A stretch of DNA of 64,000 nt from Malurus cyaneus samueli (GCA_009741485.1 CM019236.1:58397797-58461796), one strand, 5' to 3'. Shown: positions 12,303 through 25,897, counted from the stretch's first letter. The notes: generated by a model not told the origin, from the letters alone. Program-made: numbers and translations.

Positions 12303-15039
12303 ACTTTACACTCTGTGAGCTTCCTCTTCAAAAGGAAAAATAGGTGTGACTTTAAGTGGAATAATACAATAGATATATAATTGCATTGCAGAACTTGAGG
12401 TCAACAAGGTATAAAACTAAAAGTTTAAAAGCCATAACACATCAGTTATTGCTGGATTCCATCACTTTGCTACGTGGAGAAGTAAATACATCAGTGTATC
12501 TGAAAACACAGAGAGCTTGGCTGTTGTTTTTTTAAAATTTTCAGATTGGTCGAGCATCCATACCTTAGCACTTTTGATTCCTGAAGTTCAATTAAAAAAT
12601 AAAAATCACAAAAACAAAACCAAAAAAAGCAATAATAATACTATAGCAACACTCTTCTCTCAAGTAATACAAAGCATCAAATCAAAGTAATCAAAGAGAG
12701 GACAAATTCCTACATCTATTATAGAGAAGCAGTGTGCTGCTTGCCCTGATAGAAAAAAAAAATAAGGCATGCTCAAACAGGCATTCACCCAAATGCTTCA
12801 GTTTCAAGTGACATTATTTACAGAATACATTTCATTTATTCTTTAAGAATTGTTGATTAGGAGTTTGGATTTTCTTTAAAGTCTGGGTTTTTCAGAACTG
12901 TATTGACTATTGGCAAAAACAGTCTTTGAATTTTGGTAAATATTTATTGTCTTAAATATTTAGCCTATTTCTGACTCAGCTTCTCCCAGCAGACCTTCTT
13001 TCGTCTATAAACATATTTGCTAAAACAATGTCTATGTTGTGCTGACTTGCATGATCCCTCTTCATCTGTCTGACTCTATAACTCCTCTGTGTTTCTATGA
13101 AGCTTTAATCATCAAATACACTGCACGTCTCCTATACAACAGACAAAACAATAACAGGTCAATGGTTCAGTTCTCTCTTCATTGCGCTTTGCCTCTCACA
13201 GAGTATTCTCATTTTAGGTATGGCCACACAGTTTGCTGCTGTAGTGACAGAAGCATTAGCAGTAGTGCTTTAGTCTATGGCTTATGACTGTTGATTTCTA
13301 TCCTAAATTTAGTTATCGTGCTGCTTTTAGTTTAACCAGGGAGATAGTTTAAGCACTATTTCTGTCTTGAAAGAAATTTCATCCTTAGTGTCTGTTTCAG
13401 AAAGATGGAAAAGCATGTGCCTAATTGAGAGACTAAATAAGTAATTATTAATGAATTCATACAGAACGGAAAAAGAGAAGAGAAGAGAAAACAAGAGTGG
13501 GATTAAAACATACACTGCAACCCTGTGCCATGACAATACAGCGTCACAAATAAGAAAGTGTTCAGACTACAATCTATTTAAGCCAGAAGCATGGGTCGTT
13601 GGAGCTAAACCATTTCTCAAAGCTTAGCAATTGCTTCTAGCTTACAAAACTGATGATTGATGTCTTGTAACATCCTCCAATTGATTAGCAAGTCCTGCAA
13701 TGATCAACGATAACCTGATCATGTGCCTGTGTGGACAGAGCAATGTTATGTACTGCTCTCTGAAATAGCTAAGAAACTAATACAATCCTTTTTTTCATCA
13801 GAATGTGACACTGAACAAATTACTTATGCTCATCTTGTGGTATTATTGTCTGCTCTACTCTCCTCATCAGTAATCTTTGGATTATTGTGAGACAGTCAGA
13901 GATGTCAGCCTGTGATTTCAAAACACTTGAACTCTCCAGATCAGAAAGAACATTTGAAGCTCCATCCTAAAAAAACCACAACCAGCAATTGTATTCCTTG
14001 GGCATAGCAGACTAGCGGGTATCACAGCTTCATCCTTGAAAAGCACATATGTAGAGTAAATACAGAGTTTTCTCTGCAGGGATGCAAATTATTCTTTTCA
14101 CTTTTTTTCCTCTGGAAAAACAGTTCCAAAAGGATTCATTTTATGTAAAAGGTAGGCAATGTTTTCATTTATCTGTTGTAATGGGACAATACATATATTG
14201 TTATTTATATTATAAACAAACAACTGACACCTGTTCTTAGAAAACAATAGCTCTGTCAGAAAGAACGCTGTGATTTAGAACATACACAGAGAGAACGAAG
14301 GGTTGCATGAATCCAGTAATCAGCAGATTACCAGCTGTTTGTTCACTGGGAATAGCTAAAGAACCTTTAATAACATTTAATACATGTCAACATTTTTCAG
14401 AGTTGGTGTCTAAATAAATAATAACTAAATTAAAAAAGTAAAACATCTGAGACCGTAGTGTTGCCAGATTAACTTTTTGCTCAGCTGATTTTAATACAAT
14501 GCTTATATTGCAAAACCATTAGCCTATGGAACTGCACAATCAAAACTGCATTAAACATTAACCAAGAGGTAGAAAATAATGAATCAGCTTCGGCATGCCA
14601 ACTCAGCTCCATCTGTGGAAAGTAAAACCAGTTATCAAGTGGTCAGCTATAACTTTGGAATCTCTGGCCACCAGAGATCGTCAGAGGGATTCCCTGGGCA
14701 GGGGGACACATACACAGTGAAAAGAAAACTTAATGAATTTTGGGAAATTACTAGTATATGTGTGTTTATTCTGGGAAAATCAGTGAAGATGTATGTAAAC
14801 CATAGTATACAAACAAGAGCTTTCCTATATTTGAGATGTATGACAGGTGGAGATATCCCCCATACATCCAGAGTTGTAATAAAGATGATTATTAAATAAG
14901 AAAATACACAATGCTATACTGTTGTCAAGGATTTTTTGACGGTATTTCGGTGTAACAGTCACCCAGACAGAACACTATGCCAGAATTTCAGTGGATCTGA
15001 GGAATCACTTGGAAATATTTGGTCAAGTATTGTAGTAAT
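12303..15039. other. Non-coding stretch upstream of an ERV remnant
   Basis: No gene recognised. The open frame 14579-14899 (106 codons) lies just before the retroviral pol remnant and could be degraded upstream proviral sequence, but I see no gag or protease motif in it. No LTR was found between here and the pol remnant. Confidence 0.45.
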
Positions 15040-16300
15040 TGGTGGCTGTAGTATAATTTGAACAATAACAAAAACTGGCCCTTTACATGGGGCACCTTAA
15101 ATTATAAGATCAATTTGCAATTTCTAAAGAAGTGGGGCATTGGTAAAAGGATGTCCCCAGACAGGGTGAAATGTGACTATAATTCCACAATTTTACCAGT
15201 AAAGAAAGCAAATACTAGAGAATGTAGATTAGTACAGGGTTTAAAAGCAGTAAAACACTCCTCCTTTGTAGAGGATGACAAATGGTTAATGGTGCTTGAT
15301 GTCAAGGAGGCCTTCTCCCACCTATCTCCTGACCCAGAGAGTTAGAAATTGCTTTTGTGTTCGAGAATTCAAACATTGGATGGAAGGCACAGCTAACATG
15401 ATGTGTTACCCCAGGGCTTCAAAAATAGCCCCAATATATTTGGCAATCAGTTAGCAAAAGAATTGGAAAGCTGAAATTCTGAAACAGAAATTCTAGACAG
15501 AAATTTATTACCATATAAACTGTATTCTGCTAGCAACCAAGACTGAAAGGAAATGTCTCGATGCTACTGTAAAAGAATGTTAAATTTTTTGGGACAATCT
15601 GGATACAGCATGTCAAAGAAAAAGACAAAAATAGCCAAAGAAGCAGTAATATATTCTGGTTTTGAGAGCTTGCAGGGATCAAGAAATTTGGGAAAAAAAC
15701 TTAGAAGAAGCTCTTTGTCATACTTGGGAGCCCAGGACTTTTGGAGATCTAGGAGCTTTCTTTGGTATGGCCACATGTTGTGGGTTATAGATTGCCAGCT
15801 ATGGGGTACTGGCAGAACCCTTGTATGACCCTGCACCAAAAAACACTTGGTATGGTCTCCTGAGAGTCAGAGGGTCTTTAAAGCCCTAAAAAAAAGCCTT
15901 AAATATAGCCCCTGCTTGGAGAGTTCTAGACTAAAGCAAACCATTGAATCTCAAGCCCAGGCTTTACCTTTTCAACACATCAGCACAAAAAGCAGAACTA
16001 ATGACTTTATACTGACTGATAGAAATTGCTGATGGAAAAAGTAAATATATGGACTGATTCAAATTATGCTTTTGGAATATTACATGTCTATGGAGCCATG
16101 TGGAAGGAAAGGGATTGTTACGGTCACAGGTATCTCCTATTAAGTATAATGAAGAAATTAGTCACCTACTACAGTGTGAAAAAGCAGGAAGAAGTGGCTA
16201 TGATGAACTGTAAAACCCATAGGTTTGGAAACTCCTCAGTTAATACAGGGAATCACTTAACTGATAAAACAGCTATAGTTCCTGGAAAAGGTATAATTGG
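15040..16300 (+). pseudogene. Gammaretrovirus-like endogenous retrovirus pol remnant (RT to RNase H), broken
   Basis: An old retroviral copy; in an intact virus this region makes reverse transcriptase and RNase H. In the first frame, 15058-15342 carries the RT N-terminal half, with ILPVKK near residue 45 and LDVKEAF near residue 82, the latter matching the first catalytic Asp block of gammaretroviral RT. A stop follows at 15343. A PQGFKN-like block at about 15405-15430 sits in another frame. The place expected for the YxDD catalytic box, just before CTGCTAGCAACC (about 15510-15540), no longer encodes two Asp residues. The RT connection region follows at 15553-15640. RNase H signatures lie at 16026-16270 in a third frame: WTDSNYAF, then HVYGA. 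Several stops and frameshifts make it non-functional. No protease, integrase, env or LTR was recognised next to it, so the copy is truncated at both ends. Class I (gamma-like) is likely from motif spacing. Ends are approximate. Confidence 0.85.
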
Positions 16301-17529
16301 ACTAATATCTAGCAAAAAAGTTGGATGTCCTAGAACAAAAACTAAGTTAAAATCACCAGGAAAGGCAGCTAGCCATTTTATTAGAAGCTATGGAAAATCC
16401 TCCCTGTTTATATACGTTCTTGTACATTTACAGTTTGAATTCAACCTCAGTATGAGAAAATACAGATTTTTTTTTAACCTACTTTAGAATAATGAAGTTT
16501 TTAGAATAGTTAGAATACTGTAAGATGCCACCCAAAGCAAAATCCTCCATGTGCTAACATTACACTGTGTTTTTCAGAACTTTTTTAACTAGCAGCACAA
16601 AGCCAGATTTCTGTACCTTTAAAAATCTAAATAGACAAGGATATCAACTTTATAAAATTCTTTTGTCTATCATCAGTCAAAACTTTTGCACTCCTTGTCT
16701 CGGAATTACATTTTCAGATACTTCAGATACGTATCCAAAAAGAGTAGTTAATTTAAGTAATTTTGTCTTTTTCTCTCAATGTACAAGGTCATTAATTGCA
16801 ACTGGGACCTTCATAAACCCTAGTCTGCTGATGGGGCGAGAACTCTATTGTTAAATGTATTATGGCAGGGTTGTCTTCGGAGATTGCCTGCTTGATTGCT
16901 TTGTAAAGGCCCAATGGCACACAGCAATTAAAATCCATAGACCTTTATAACCCTACTGATGTTTTATGGGCCTTTTTGTGTCCTTCGGTGTGGTTTACCA
17001 TTTGTGTGTCTCCCAGTGGATCTTCTTTTCAGAACTCAAAGTGGAATTTTTTTTCCGGAATGATAAAGCTAGTTATACATCATGCGAAAGGTTAATGACT
17101 ATTTTCAAGAAGAGCTTATGTTTAATGTCATAGGGTGAAAGTTATAGTAAGGAACAATTAAGTAAAATCACTTGCCATTTTCTCATTCTCAAAGTATTTA
17201 GATACTACTACTACTTACATAGAGCCCACTGATTTGGTAAGTGACCAGATGATTTAAGTTTCCAATTAATTTTGTAAAAAATTAAACTGAACTAAATATT
17301 TGGACAGTTTGTCTGTGTGTATCCATATTTATATGGAATGAAATAATGCCATCTTCAGAGTGTGATTCCCAATATCTTGTCTCAGTGGGTCACTTGTGGA
17401 ACCATTACTACCAGTGCTGGGCCAAGGAATGTGTCATGTTCTTAGAAGGTATGTGGCCGCTTCATATTGACTTGTTTAAATGCTTTCCTTTGGTCCCTCT
17501 TAACAATGAACTAGACAGCACAAGTAGCA
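16301..17529. other. Non-coding stretch, possible ERV 3' remainder
   Basis: The frame carrying the RNase H remnant stays open to 16487, but beyond about 16300 I recognise no retroviral motif. Frame 16567-16854 (95 codons) has no recognisable similarity. The rest is AT-rich. Confidence 0.4.
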
Positions 17530-17589
17530 GAATCACAGAATCACAGAGCAGTTAGGGCTGGAAGGTTCCTCTGGAGATCATCAATCCCC
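17530..17589 (-). mobile_element. CR1 LINE fragment (3' terminus)
   Basis: The AATCACAG repeat pair followed by a GGCTGGAAGG / CTCTGGAGATCAT block is the complement of the CR1 3' end, so the element reads on the minus strand. Only about 60 bases are left. Confidence 0.85.
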
Positions 17590-19559
17590 AAATACAACAA
17601 TACAATTGTCTAGCAAATGAGAGCCAAGGTTTTTCTGTGCCTGTGGTTTCACAGACAAAACGTCGTTTCAATAGTGCTTAAATATTTGGAGTCATAGTAA
17701 ATATGTAATCTTTACCACTATTGATCTTCACATAAAAAAATTAATTTGTTTGTATGATTTCTCATTATATATTTGTGCTGTGTTTTCAAGAACATGAGAA
17801 TTGACTGGTAAAATTCAGTATGGAATGGCTATTAATTAAGCTTACATTCCTGTTATTAAAGGGAAATAATAAAAATGTCTCAGAGATCACATGATTTTTT
17901 TTTTTAAATCAATTTGTGTAAGAGAAAGATTACGTGTAATAGAATAGGTGTCTTTAGAGAACTAGGAAAGACTATTTATCTGCTCTTCTATTGAGAGAAA
18001 GGGCAGTTTAAGATTGAGGTACCTATGACTTGTTGATTTCCACATCACTTTAAATCAAAATGCACTTTTAATTTTGTTCTCAATGCCAGTCACTCTAGCC
18101 ACTATGGACCCCAAAGTCTATATAATTGTAAGTTGGAAAGACTTTGGTGGCAAAAGTGGACCTTCAGTAAAATTGCTTAAGCCCAGAATTATCAACCCCA
18201 ATTAAAGACATTGGGCTTTAAAGGTATAGCTAGATTCCAAAACTGTCCTGCAAAACCACTCAGTGGCATGGAAGATACTAATTGTTAGAAACTATAAAAT
18301 GTGATAAACAGCTGATAAGGAAGAAGGTAATTACTTTTAGTTACATTAATTGCATTTCATGTGAAAATCAGAATGACACAAAAAAATACAGGGTTTTATA
18401 AAAAGCCACTTTTTGATTTGGTCATGGAAATTGATTTGGTTTGGAAAGCTGATGGTCTCCATATAGCTTAACATAGTCATTTGGACCCAGTTTATCTAAA
18501 TACATGTTTGATTTTCTCTTGTCACGACCACAGAAACATTCAAGTATTGTGGTCTCCTTGACTTTTCAGCTGCGATTATTCAGGGCTGTTTGATTATTAA
18601 GTGTACCACCTGGCATCAAATGTATTTTGTGGTCATGGATTATTCTCATTTTAGCAAAGAACTGCAGTATATTGTCTACCCTCACAGCAGGAAAATTTTC
18701 TTTGTAGGATGAAGTTTCCACCCCTTATTTGACTTATAGTAATTGGAACCACATACAGGAAGAAAATCTGTTGATCCTCAAAATAGAATTTGTTTTGGCC
18801 CTTGGAATTTTCATTATTTAGGCCTTATCTCTGAGGTTTGAGACAGAGATTAGAGTCCTTGGTCTGGTTTATGATGAGGAAGATTAGGCATGTGATCCAA
18901 CAGCATATTTCATGGCAGCTAAGCTCCTCATATGTGTCTGAAATTAAAGGGTTGAGAGCTATTATGCAGACAATTAACTGGATCTGAATTTGATTTTTTG
19001 CAAATGAAATTGGTTCTGTTAAAAGGAAGGGGTTTTTTTTTCTTCTTTCTTCACATAGACCCTAGAATGAATCTCACAAATCTTCTCCAATCCATTTGTT
19101 CATTTAGAGAAAAGTATAATCTGTACATAAAAAAATGCAAGAAAGACTTTTTATTTGCTGTAATGAGGAAAATAAGACAAATTTGAAATGAAATGGAAAA
19201 CACATACAGATTTCTTGTAAAACACAACTGCTTTACTGACAGATTGATATCTCATTTTTCTTGTTGATTTTCCTGAGTGTTTTCAGTATTGCTCTGGAGC
19301 TCTTTTCTTTGGGGCTTTTTAAAGTGTACACAGCTCTTCGTGTAGTGTAAACTGCACAGCTAAATTGAAAGCAGTAGGACTGTTATGATTTTTTCTAGGT
19401 GAGAGTATGATCCTTAGAAACGCAGTCAATCTTCTCTGTTTCTGTGAATAAAAGACTGAAAATAAACAGAGGAAATATATATAATATTCAGCTATCTTTC
19501 AGGTTTAAAGATGTTTTTATCATTGAGAATACTTATATGAGAGTGAAATACTGCAAGGG
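17590..19559. other. Non-coding stretch, no gene seen
   Basis: AT-rich. The longest frame (18998-19186, 62 codons) contains a phenylalanine run from a T8 tract and is not credible as a gene. Confidence 0.6.
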
Positions 19560-19830
19560 AATGCAGCGACAGGAAAGGGGAGAATGGATTCAAGCTGAAA
19601 GACTAAAAAGTAGGTTTAGATTAGATATTAGAAGGAAGCTCTTTGCTGTGAAGGTGGTGAGGCACTGGAACAGGTTGCTCAGAAAAGTTGTAGATGCCTC
19701 ATCCCTGGAATAGTTCAAGACCAGGCTGGATGGGGCTTTGAGAACCTGGTCAAGTGCCCATGGCAGAGGTATTAAAACTGGATGATCTTCAAGATGCCTT
19801 CCAATCCAAACCATTCGATGAATTTGCAGC
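19560..19830 (+). mobile_element. CR1 LINE fragment (3' part)
   Basis: Sense-strand CR1 from the end of ORF2 into the 3' UTR. Recognisable blocks are GACAGGAAAGGGGAGAATGG, the stretch encoding FRLDIRRK..VRHWNRLL, then CTGGATGGGGCTTTGAG and the decayed terminal repeats ACCATTCGATGAAT. Relative to the usual CR1 3' UTR there is a small deletion near 19752. It is a 5'-truncated copy, as is normal for CR1, and is not capable of movement. Confidence 0.93.
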
Positions 19831-21591
19831 ACATACTTTGTCACATAATGTGTGGAATCATGTGTTCCTCCCCCATTTGTTGCAGTTTAAAATACAGCCA
19901 GCCAGAAGGGTTAAAAGCTGTTCTGACCAATGTGGATTACATCAGAACAAAGAATGAGTAAATGAATTAGTAGAGGGTCTCTGGGCCATATGAATCTACA
20001 AAGTGTTTGTGAAAAGCGTTTTTCTGCTTATTGAAAGTTAGGGCATGAATGGCACTTATGGTGTGTTTGGTCCTCAGTATGCCCTGGTGGCTCTCAGACA
20101 CCATGGGAACACACTGACTCAAAGCAATAAAACGTGTTTAGTGCCTCAGTTACAGGAGTACCACCATTCCTGGGGTAATGTGGTAAATATTAAGCAGCAG
20201 CCTCCTCAAAGTGGAGAGAACACTTTTCTGCACCTTTCATAGGTGGATCGAAGAGCTGGATCACCTTTAAGCACAACACCTCCCAAAGACTTCCAAGCTA
20301 TGTAGACTGTTTTTGGAGACGTATAGTATCTTACAGATACATGATCAAAGTTCATTGAATTCAGAAACATGTAGCCTGAACTGAAAACTCTGTTCATGCT
20401 TGTGCCACAGTGGTGACAGGGTTTAATTGGATCTCTGTCCCTCAGCTCTGGAACTCTTGAAGGAAAACAACCAAAATTGAAGACTTGTGCAGATGTCTCA
20501 TCCTGGTAATGAGAGGAATCTGGCTGGTCTAGTTTTAAGTAAAATAGCTGAAATAAAAGCTAAATTAAGGCTTTCTGACATGGATGATCAGTGATTGCAA
20601 ACCAAAGTCTTGAAATTAGTTGACATTTCATATGGTAATCAAAATGGATTCAATGAAGCGACTGAGCTGTCCATTGAGGTCCTCTCCACCATGACATTCA
20701 TTCAGGAGAAGTAGCTCATCAGAGACACTTTGATGAAATCAGTTAAGACACTGTGGGAAAGTATCTTTTTTGGGGAAATGAATACACTTTGAAAGGTCTG
20801 GAGGTTTGTGCTGTTAGATTCTTAATCTACTGCAAACAAGACACAAAAGAAAACTCTGTTTGGTAGCTAAAATCTAAGACAATTTTCCATTTTCATAAAT
20901 AAAAAATGAGAGGTTTTATCACATTGTTATGTGAGTCAGAGATGAAACATCTTACATGTAAAATTAGATTGCAAGCTCCAAATGAGAATAATTCTAAGTT
21001 TGAAAGATTCTAATTGTGAAAACTACAAAGGAATATTAAACAAGACAATATTTACATTATATCTACATTTGCAAAATTTCAATACAAATGTACATTTTAT
21101 ACAGGCCAATTTACCAGGTTTGTCCCCTACGTGCACATCCCTGCAATCTCTCAGACACACAGGGATAGAAACACAAATTTGTAAAACCAGGATTTAATTT
21201 ATTACTCTTTTCAATATTGATGATCTCTAATAAGTATGAAATGTAGTGTCAATTAGTCTGAAATGGGGTCCTTTGTATTTACTTTTGGTTTACATTGTAC
21301 TGCATTATTGTTTACACAAATGACCCCTGCCCTTGTGTTGTGAGTGCTCTGCAAGTGTACTGTGCTTCACAATCAATTGTGAATAAAGTAGCTTTTATTC
21401 TTTGTTTAAATTTTTATTTCCTAATGGGGACTTTCAATGAGATGGAATCAGTTAAAGACAATGTGAGAAAATGCTAAAATAATGTTCATAAGTTTTATTT
21501 CTCTTTTCAAATCAATTGTTTTAAAATACTAAAATTCTTTTAAGTCACAAGCTAAAATGATGTGACATTCCTGTATGGGCAATTCACTTTA
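19831..21591. other. Non-coding stretch, no gene seen
   Basis: The patch 20040-20240 is somewhat GC-richer and open for 65 codons on the plus strand, without a recognisable domain. Nothing else stands out. Confidence 0.55.
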
Positions 21592-21648
21592 AAGTTAGAC
21601 TCAATGATTCTTGCAAACTTACAGTATTCTGTGATTATGTGATTCTTA
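21592..21648 (+). mobile_element. CR1 LINE fragment (3' tail)
   Basis: GTTAGACTCAATGATTCTTG resembles the last part of the CR1 3' UTR and is followed by the 8-base terminal repeats ATTCTGTG, ATTATGTG and ATTCTTAG. The copy is short and diverged. Confidence 0.6.
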
Positions 21649-22876
21649 GGTAACATGCAATATTATTTGGAGACTAATTTTTTCTCTTTGAAAAATTTAG
21701 TCTAATATAGTATGCTTTCTTCGAGTAAATATTTTTATGAATGTGCATAAATATGCACAAATCTATTTTTCCTGAAATACTGGTTAGCTGTGACAGTTTT
21801 CCACATGAATTATTCTGCTCCATAAAATATAGAGGTTGTGGGATAGGGGTAAAACATTTTGTTACATTAGACTTTTCCATTTCCAAGTTTTTGTAATAAT
21901 GTTAACTGTCTTTTATGTGTTAATACATACTGAACAATAAAATGGGCCTTTTCTCATGCCTTTTTCATTTTTTCCATAGCTGTTTATTTTTCCTAAGATA
22001 TTGAAGGATTAACTCATTTGACTTCATTAGTCTCACAGTGAGCCTGTTAGAGCCTCCCACAATGTTTTCCTTTCTCTGTGCCATGCAACATGTCTTGACA
22101 CACCAAAACCAACTCAAAGTTTGTCTTTGGAGACCCACCACCATGGAAAAACAGACCAACAGCAGAGGGCTGTACTGCATGGTGCTTTTCCACAGCAGGA
22201 AACACCTACTCTGCTTTCAGATCTCATCTTACACAATTCTCTTACTCCTGCACTGTAACAGGAGGAATAAATTCTTGCTTGGAGTAATGAATAAATAAAT
22301 TATCACACAACCAAGCACTTTTGGACTTCAACATGTGACTTTTGCTAGTCTAACAAATGTCATTCATATCACTATGTTAAGAGAGGGTTGTAAGGCTGCT
22401 GTTTGGATTCATAGTGCTGATGTTGCATGGAAGAATGAAGTCAAGTCTTTTACTTCTCACTGTGTATATCCACAGATGACAATCTCAAATGGTGTTTAAT
22501 TGGAGGTTTGAAAAACAACTTCAACTAAGACTTCCCTCTTTTTGCTTCATCAAAGATTCATCTTTCAAGTGCAGCAAAAACTAAATTAACTTCAGTGCAC
22601 ATTCCCAGCACCAGTGATGAATATGGGAAGTATCTGCTCCCAAAATAGAATACTTAAGAATGTTAAATACTTTCAGAAAACTCTACAAAGTTGTGGACTG
22701 AGGACAGAAATTTTGGGTCAGAACTTCCTGTCAAAAGCGTCCCATGCGAGCCTGTGGAATACACATGAGTCTATATAACCACAATAGACAGAGAAAATCT
22801 TGGTAAATATTCCTATCCAGAAGTAAGGTAAAGTTAGAAAGTCTTGTTGCTTCAGGTCAAGAGCAAAACACCCAGG
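21649..22876. other. Non-coding stretch, no gene seen
   Basis: Contains frame 22038-22298 (86 codons), with no known domain and no splice-like boundaries that favour coding use. Confidence 0.55.
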
Positions 22877-22945
22877 AAAAAAACACAAAAAACAAAAAAC
22901 AAAAAACAAAAACAAACAAACAAACAAACAAAAAAACAAAAAAAA
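22877..22945. repeat. (CAAA/CAAAAA)n simple repeat
   Basis: About 70 bases of A-rich sequence with C at 4-7 base intervals, including five CAAA units in a row near 22910-22930. It gives spurious Phe-rich open frames on the minus strand. Confidence 0.95.
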
Positions 22946-24832
22946 CCCACCTGTCATTAAAATATTCAGGAGTTACAAAATTCACTGCCAACAACAAAGT
23001 AAAAATTTTCCCTATAAATGCAATGACACCTGAGAGCTGTTTCTGTTTTATGGAGTACCTTGAGAATAATTCAAGTTTGCAGTTCAGTAGATCAATAAGT
23101 AGAGAAGCTGAGTGCTTCAACCAAAAACCACAAACATTAAATAAGATTTTCTACCACATAAGCAGAGGCATAGGGTCCCACTGTAAATGTCCAATAAAAC
23201 AGTGTGACACATAACCTCAGCTACATTATAGAATCCATTGCAGCAGTGATTTATAAGCAAATGTATGTTGCTCATTGCTGACAACACTGTCAGGTTCAAG
23301 CACACACTGAATAATAACATTAGCAGAAAGTGTTAATCCAGATGCAAGCAAGACACTGGGTAAATTTTAAGAGGCCTAAACACATTGCTCATGGACTTGT
23401 ATGTGCAGACAAATCTAAGGCCTTCGAGTCTATTTCTATCTGCGGATAGCAAGCAACAATAATTTCTGTAAGAGTAAGCATTGTGTTTTAAGTCTTAATT
23501 CTTAACTATATGTTATCTTCTTTTTCCAACTTTCTTCCTCTCCCTTTCTCCCCCTTTCCCACACAGCTTAAAATTTTTAGCTATATTTAAATATTTGCAA
23601 AATAGGTGATGCAAGTATTTCCTCATCCTTTCCTGGAGGCAGCACAGCTAGAATCTTGTCAATATCACATCAGCCTTCATGAGTGCAGTCGCGGCTGTGT
23701 GTGGTGTATGACAAAAAAGAGCTATGTTTTAGTTATTATCATACTCATGTTTAGTGTAAGTCATATTGATTATTTAAGGCTAAATATTACATTACAGCTC
23801 CCCCTTGGGAAGGGGCTTAGCCAGGACTGCTGGCCCAAACTGGCCAAAATGATATTCCATATCATACCAGGTTTGCTCATATAATACCAGCAATAGAACT
23901 AAGAGAAGGGAGTAGGATGAAGAGGCTTTCATTTTTACAGTGTTGTTTTCACCACTGCATGTACTGAATCCGTGCTTCCTGGAAGCGATCGGACCACCTA
24001 CTGAGGGGAAGTGTTTTCCCCTGCTTCCACACGTGTTCTTTGACTCTGAAGATTTAAACTTCTTTTATCTTGCCCCATGAAGGTTTTTTCCATCTTACTG
24101 TCTTCCCCAGCTCTCATCCTGCTATGAAAGGAAATGATAAAACAGTTTGGTGCCCACCTGGTAATCAGTCAAGGTCAACCCAACAGACCTTCCAAGTTTT
24201 CAGTGTGCCATTTAGGAAAACAGCTACTCCTGGCTGTACACACCAGCATAGCTACTGTCTCATCCCTCTATTGCTGGTACCCTCCAAGAGAAATGCAGCA
24301 GTTGATCTTTTGTTTGGTTGGGGTTTGGCATTCCTTTGAAGTAATTTACATGTCATTATTTTTAAAAAACTTGTGTTGTTTTGATAGAAATAGTATATAT
24401 TTTTTTCCTTGCAAACAGCAGGTGTTTCTGGCTTCCACATCTGCTTAATCTGTTTGGCCACTTATTATTCTGTTGTCTTGTGCCTCATTTTACAGACAGA
24501 AATCAGACAACATCCTTCTCTTGGAGAGTTTGAGGACAATTTTCATAGGAACAGTTTTCAGATAGGCAGCCAACTTTCACTGCCTTCAAATGGACTGAAC
24601 ATCTAATTGCATTTTATGGCTTATTTTTAGGATGTAATAATCCTTTCTGGCAGCAAAAAATTACTAAATTATATCTATTCTCACACCTGAAGTCGTTGAC
24701 AAAGTGTGGTTGCTTCCCTATCAGTCAGATTTTACATTTGCCTATAGGGGTGAGATTAAAAAAGGAAAGGTTTAGTGCTTTGGTTTGTTGGGTATTTTTT
24801 TCCCTGGGACCTGGCATATCTGACTAAATTCC
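22946..24832. other. Non-coding stretch, no gene seen
   Basis: A polypyrimidine tract ending in CACACAG at about 23567 looks like a splice acceptor, but the sequence after it is AT-rich with early stops. A patch at 23980-24300 is GC-richer, with overlapping frames of 89 and 104 codons that I cannot assign. Confidence 0.5.
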
Positions 24833-24980
24833 TAACAACAATAAAGAAACAACAATAATAATAAAAAATAACCCAAACCACAACAACAACAAAGCAACAT
24901 AAAATTCATGCCAAAGCAACGAGAAAAAAAAAAAAAAAAAAAAAAAGAACCACCCCCCAAAAATAAACAACAAACAACAG
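24833..24980. repeat. A-rich simple repeat with CAA/AAT units and A23 run
   Basis: CAACAA, AATAAT and CAACAACAAC units lead into a run of 23 A (24924-24946), then a C6 run and more CAAA words. Confidence 0.92.
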
Positions 24981-25774
24981 GGTTGAGATGGGAAGGAAAA
25001 GGGAGAAAAGAGAGAGGAAACCAGAAGCAGAAAAAGTTTTCATGTCAGCAGATTTCATAGAACGTGAAAATTAAAGACAAAGGCAATAAATTTTTCATGA
25101 CCTGTCCTCAGAATTCAGCTCCTTCAATCTTACAGCCTGTTTTTTACACTAAGGACTGCAATTTCTTTCCATGCAGGGCTGAAACAGTAACAGATCAGTA
25201 CTTGCTAACCAACTATGGATTAATATTTAGTCTGGTGGAGTAAGTTTCTTGCTGATTGATGTTTGTAAGGTGGCATTTCAGACATCCTTATCTCCTTTTA
25301 TAACTCATGGTTTGGATCAACCCACTGTGATAATGTTTTCTCTTAGTCAGAATAGAAGAATTCTATCCCAAGGACTTATGCCTTTCTTCTATTGCAATCA
25401 CAGTTTTTTCAACATAAAATATGGCTCTATTTCAACAGCATATTTCAGACAAATTAAACTTATGAATAAAAACCAAAAGCAATGACAAAGAAAGCTGTTA
25501 CTAAAAAAGAGGGGCCAATCTCATCATCAGATTCTTGAATGCCAGGGGACCAACACCGTATTTCCATTACTGTCTGGTATCTCCCAAAAAGCATTTTATA
25601 AGCATCAGCATATTGACAGAGCTGGCTCAAAGAGCTGAAATAAAATAGTGACCAAAAATGCGATTTTCACAATTATGTCACTAGAAATGTTAAGGGTGAT
25701 CTGATATCTCATATTAAATACCAATAAATTGTTCATATGCATACAAAAAAATGTTGTACTATCTATGTCTGACA
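24981..25774. other. Non-coding stretch, no gene seen
   Basis: A purine-rich patch lies at 24985-25035. The rest is unremarkable. Confidence 0.6.
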
Positions 25775-25897
25775 GATGGGATGGATGGATGGGATGGGAT
25801 GGGATGGATGGGATGGGAATGGAATGGATGGGATGGGATGGGATGCGGATGGGATGGGTGGAGGTGGGATGGGATGTGAATGGGATGGTGGGATGGA
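25775..25897 (+). repeat. GGGAT-type minisatellite
   Basis: About 123 bases of GATGG/GGGATG units, mixing 4-base (GGAT) and 5-base (GGGAT) periods with variants such as GCGGAT and GGAGGT. Runs of G3 separated by AT meet the usual pattern for a G-quadruplex on the plus strand. Confidence 0.95.

Noticed and set aside
22718..23120. Phe-rich minus-strand ORFs
   Set aside because: Produced by the CAAA simple repeat read on the opposite strand.
23520..23600. Splice-acceptor-like polypyrimidine tract ending CACACAG
   Set aside because: Downstream sequence is AT-rich with early stops and no donor at exon distance.
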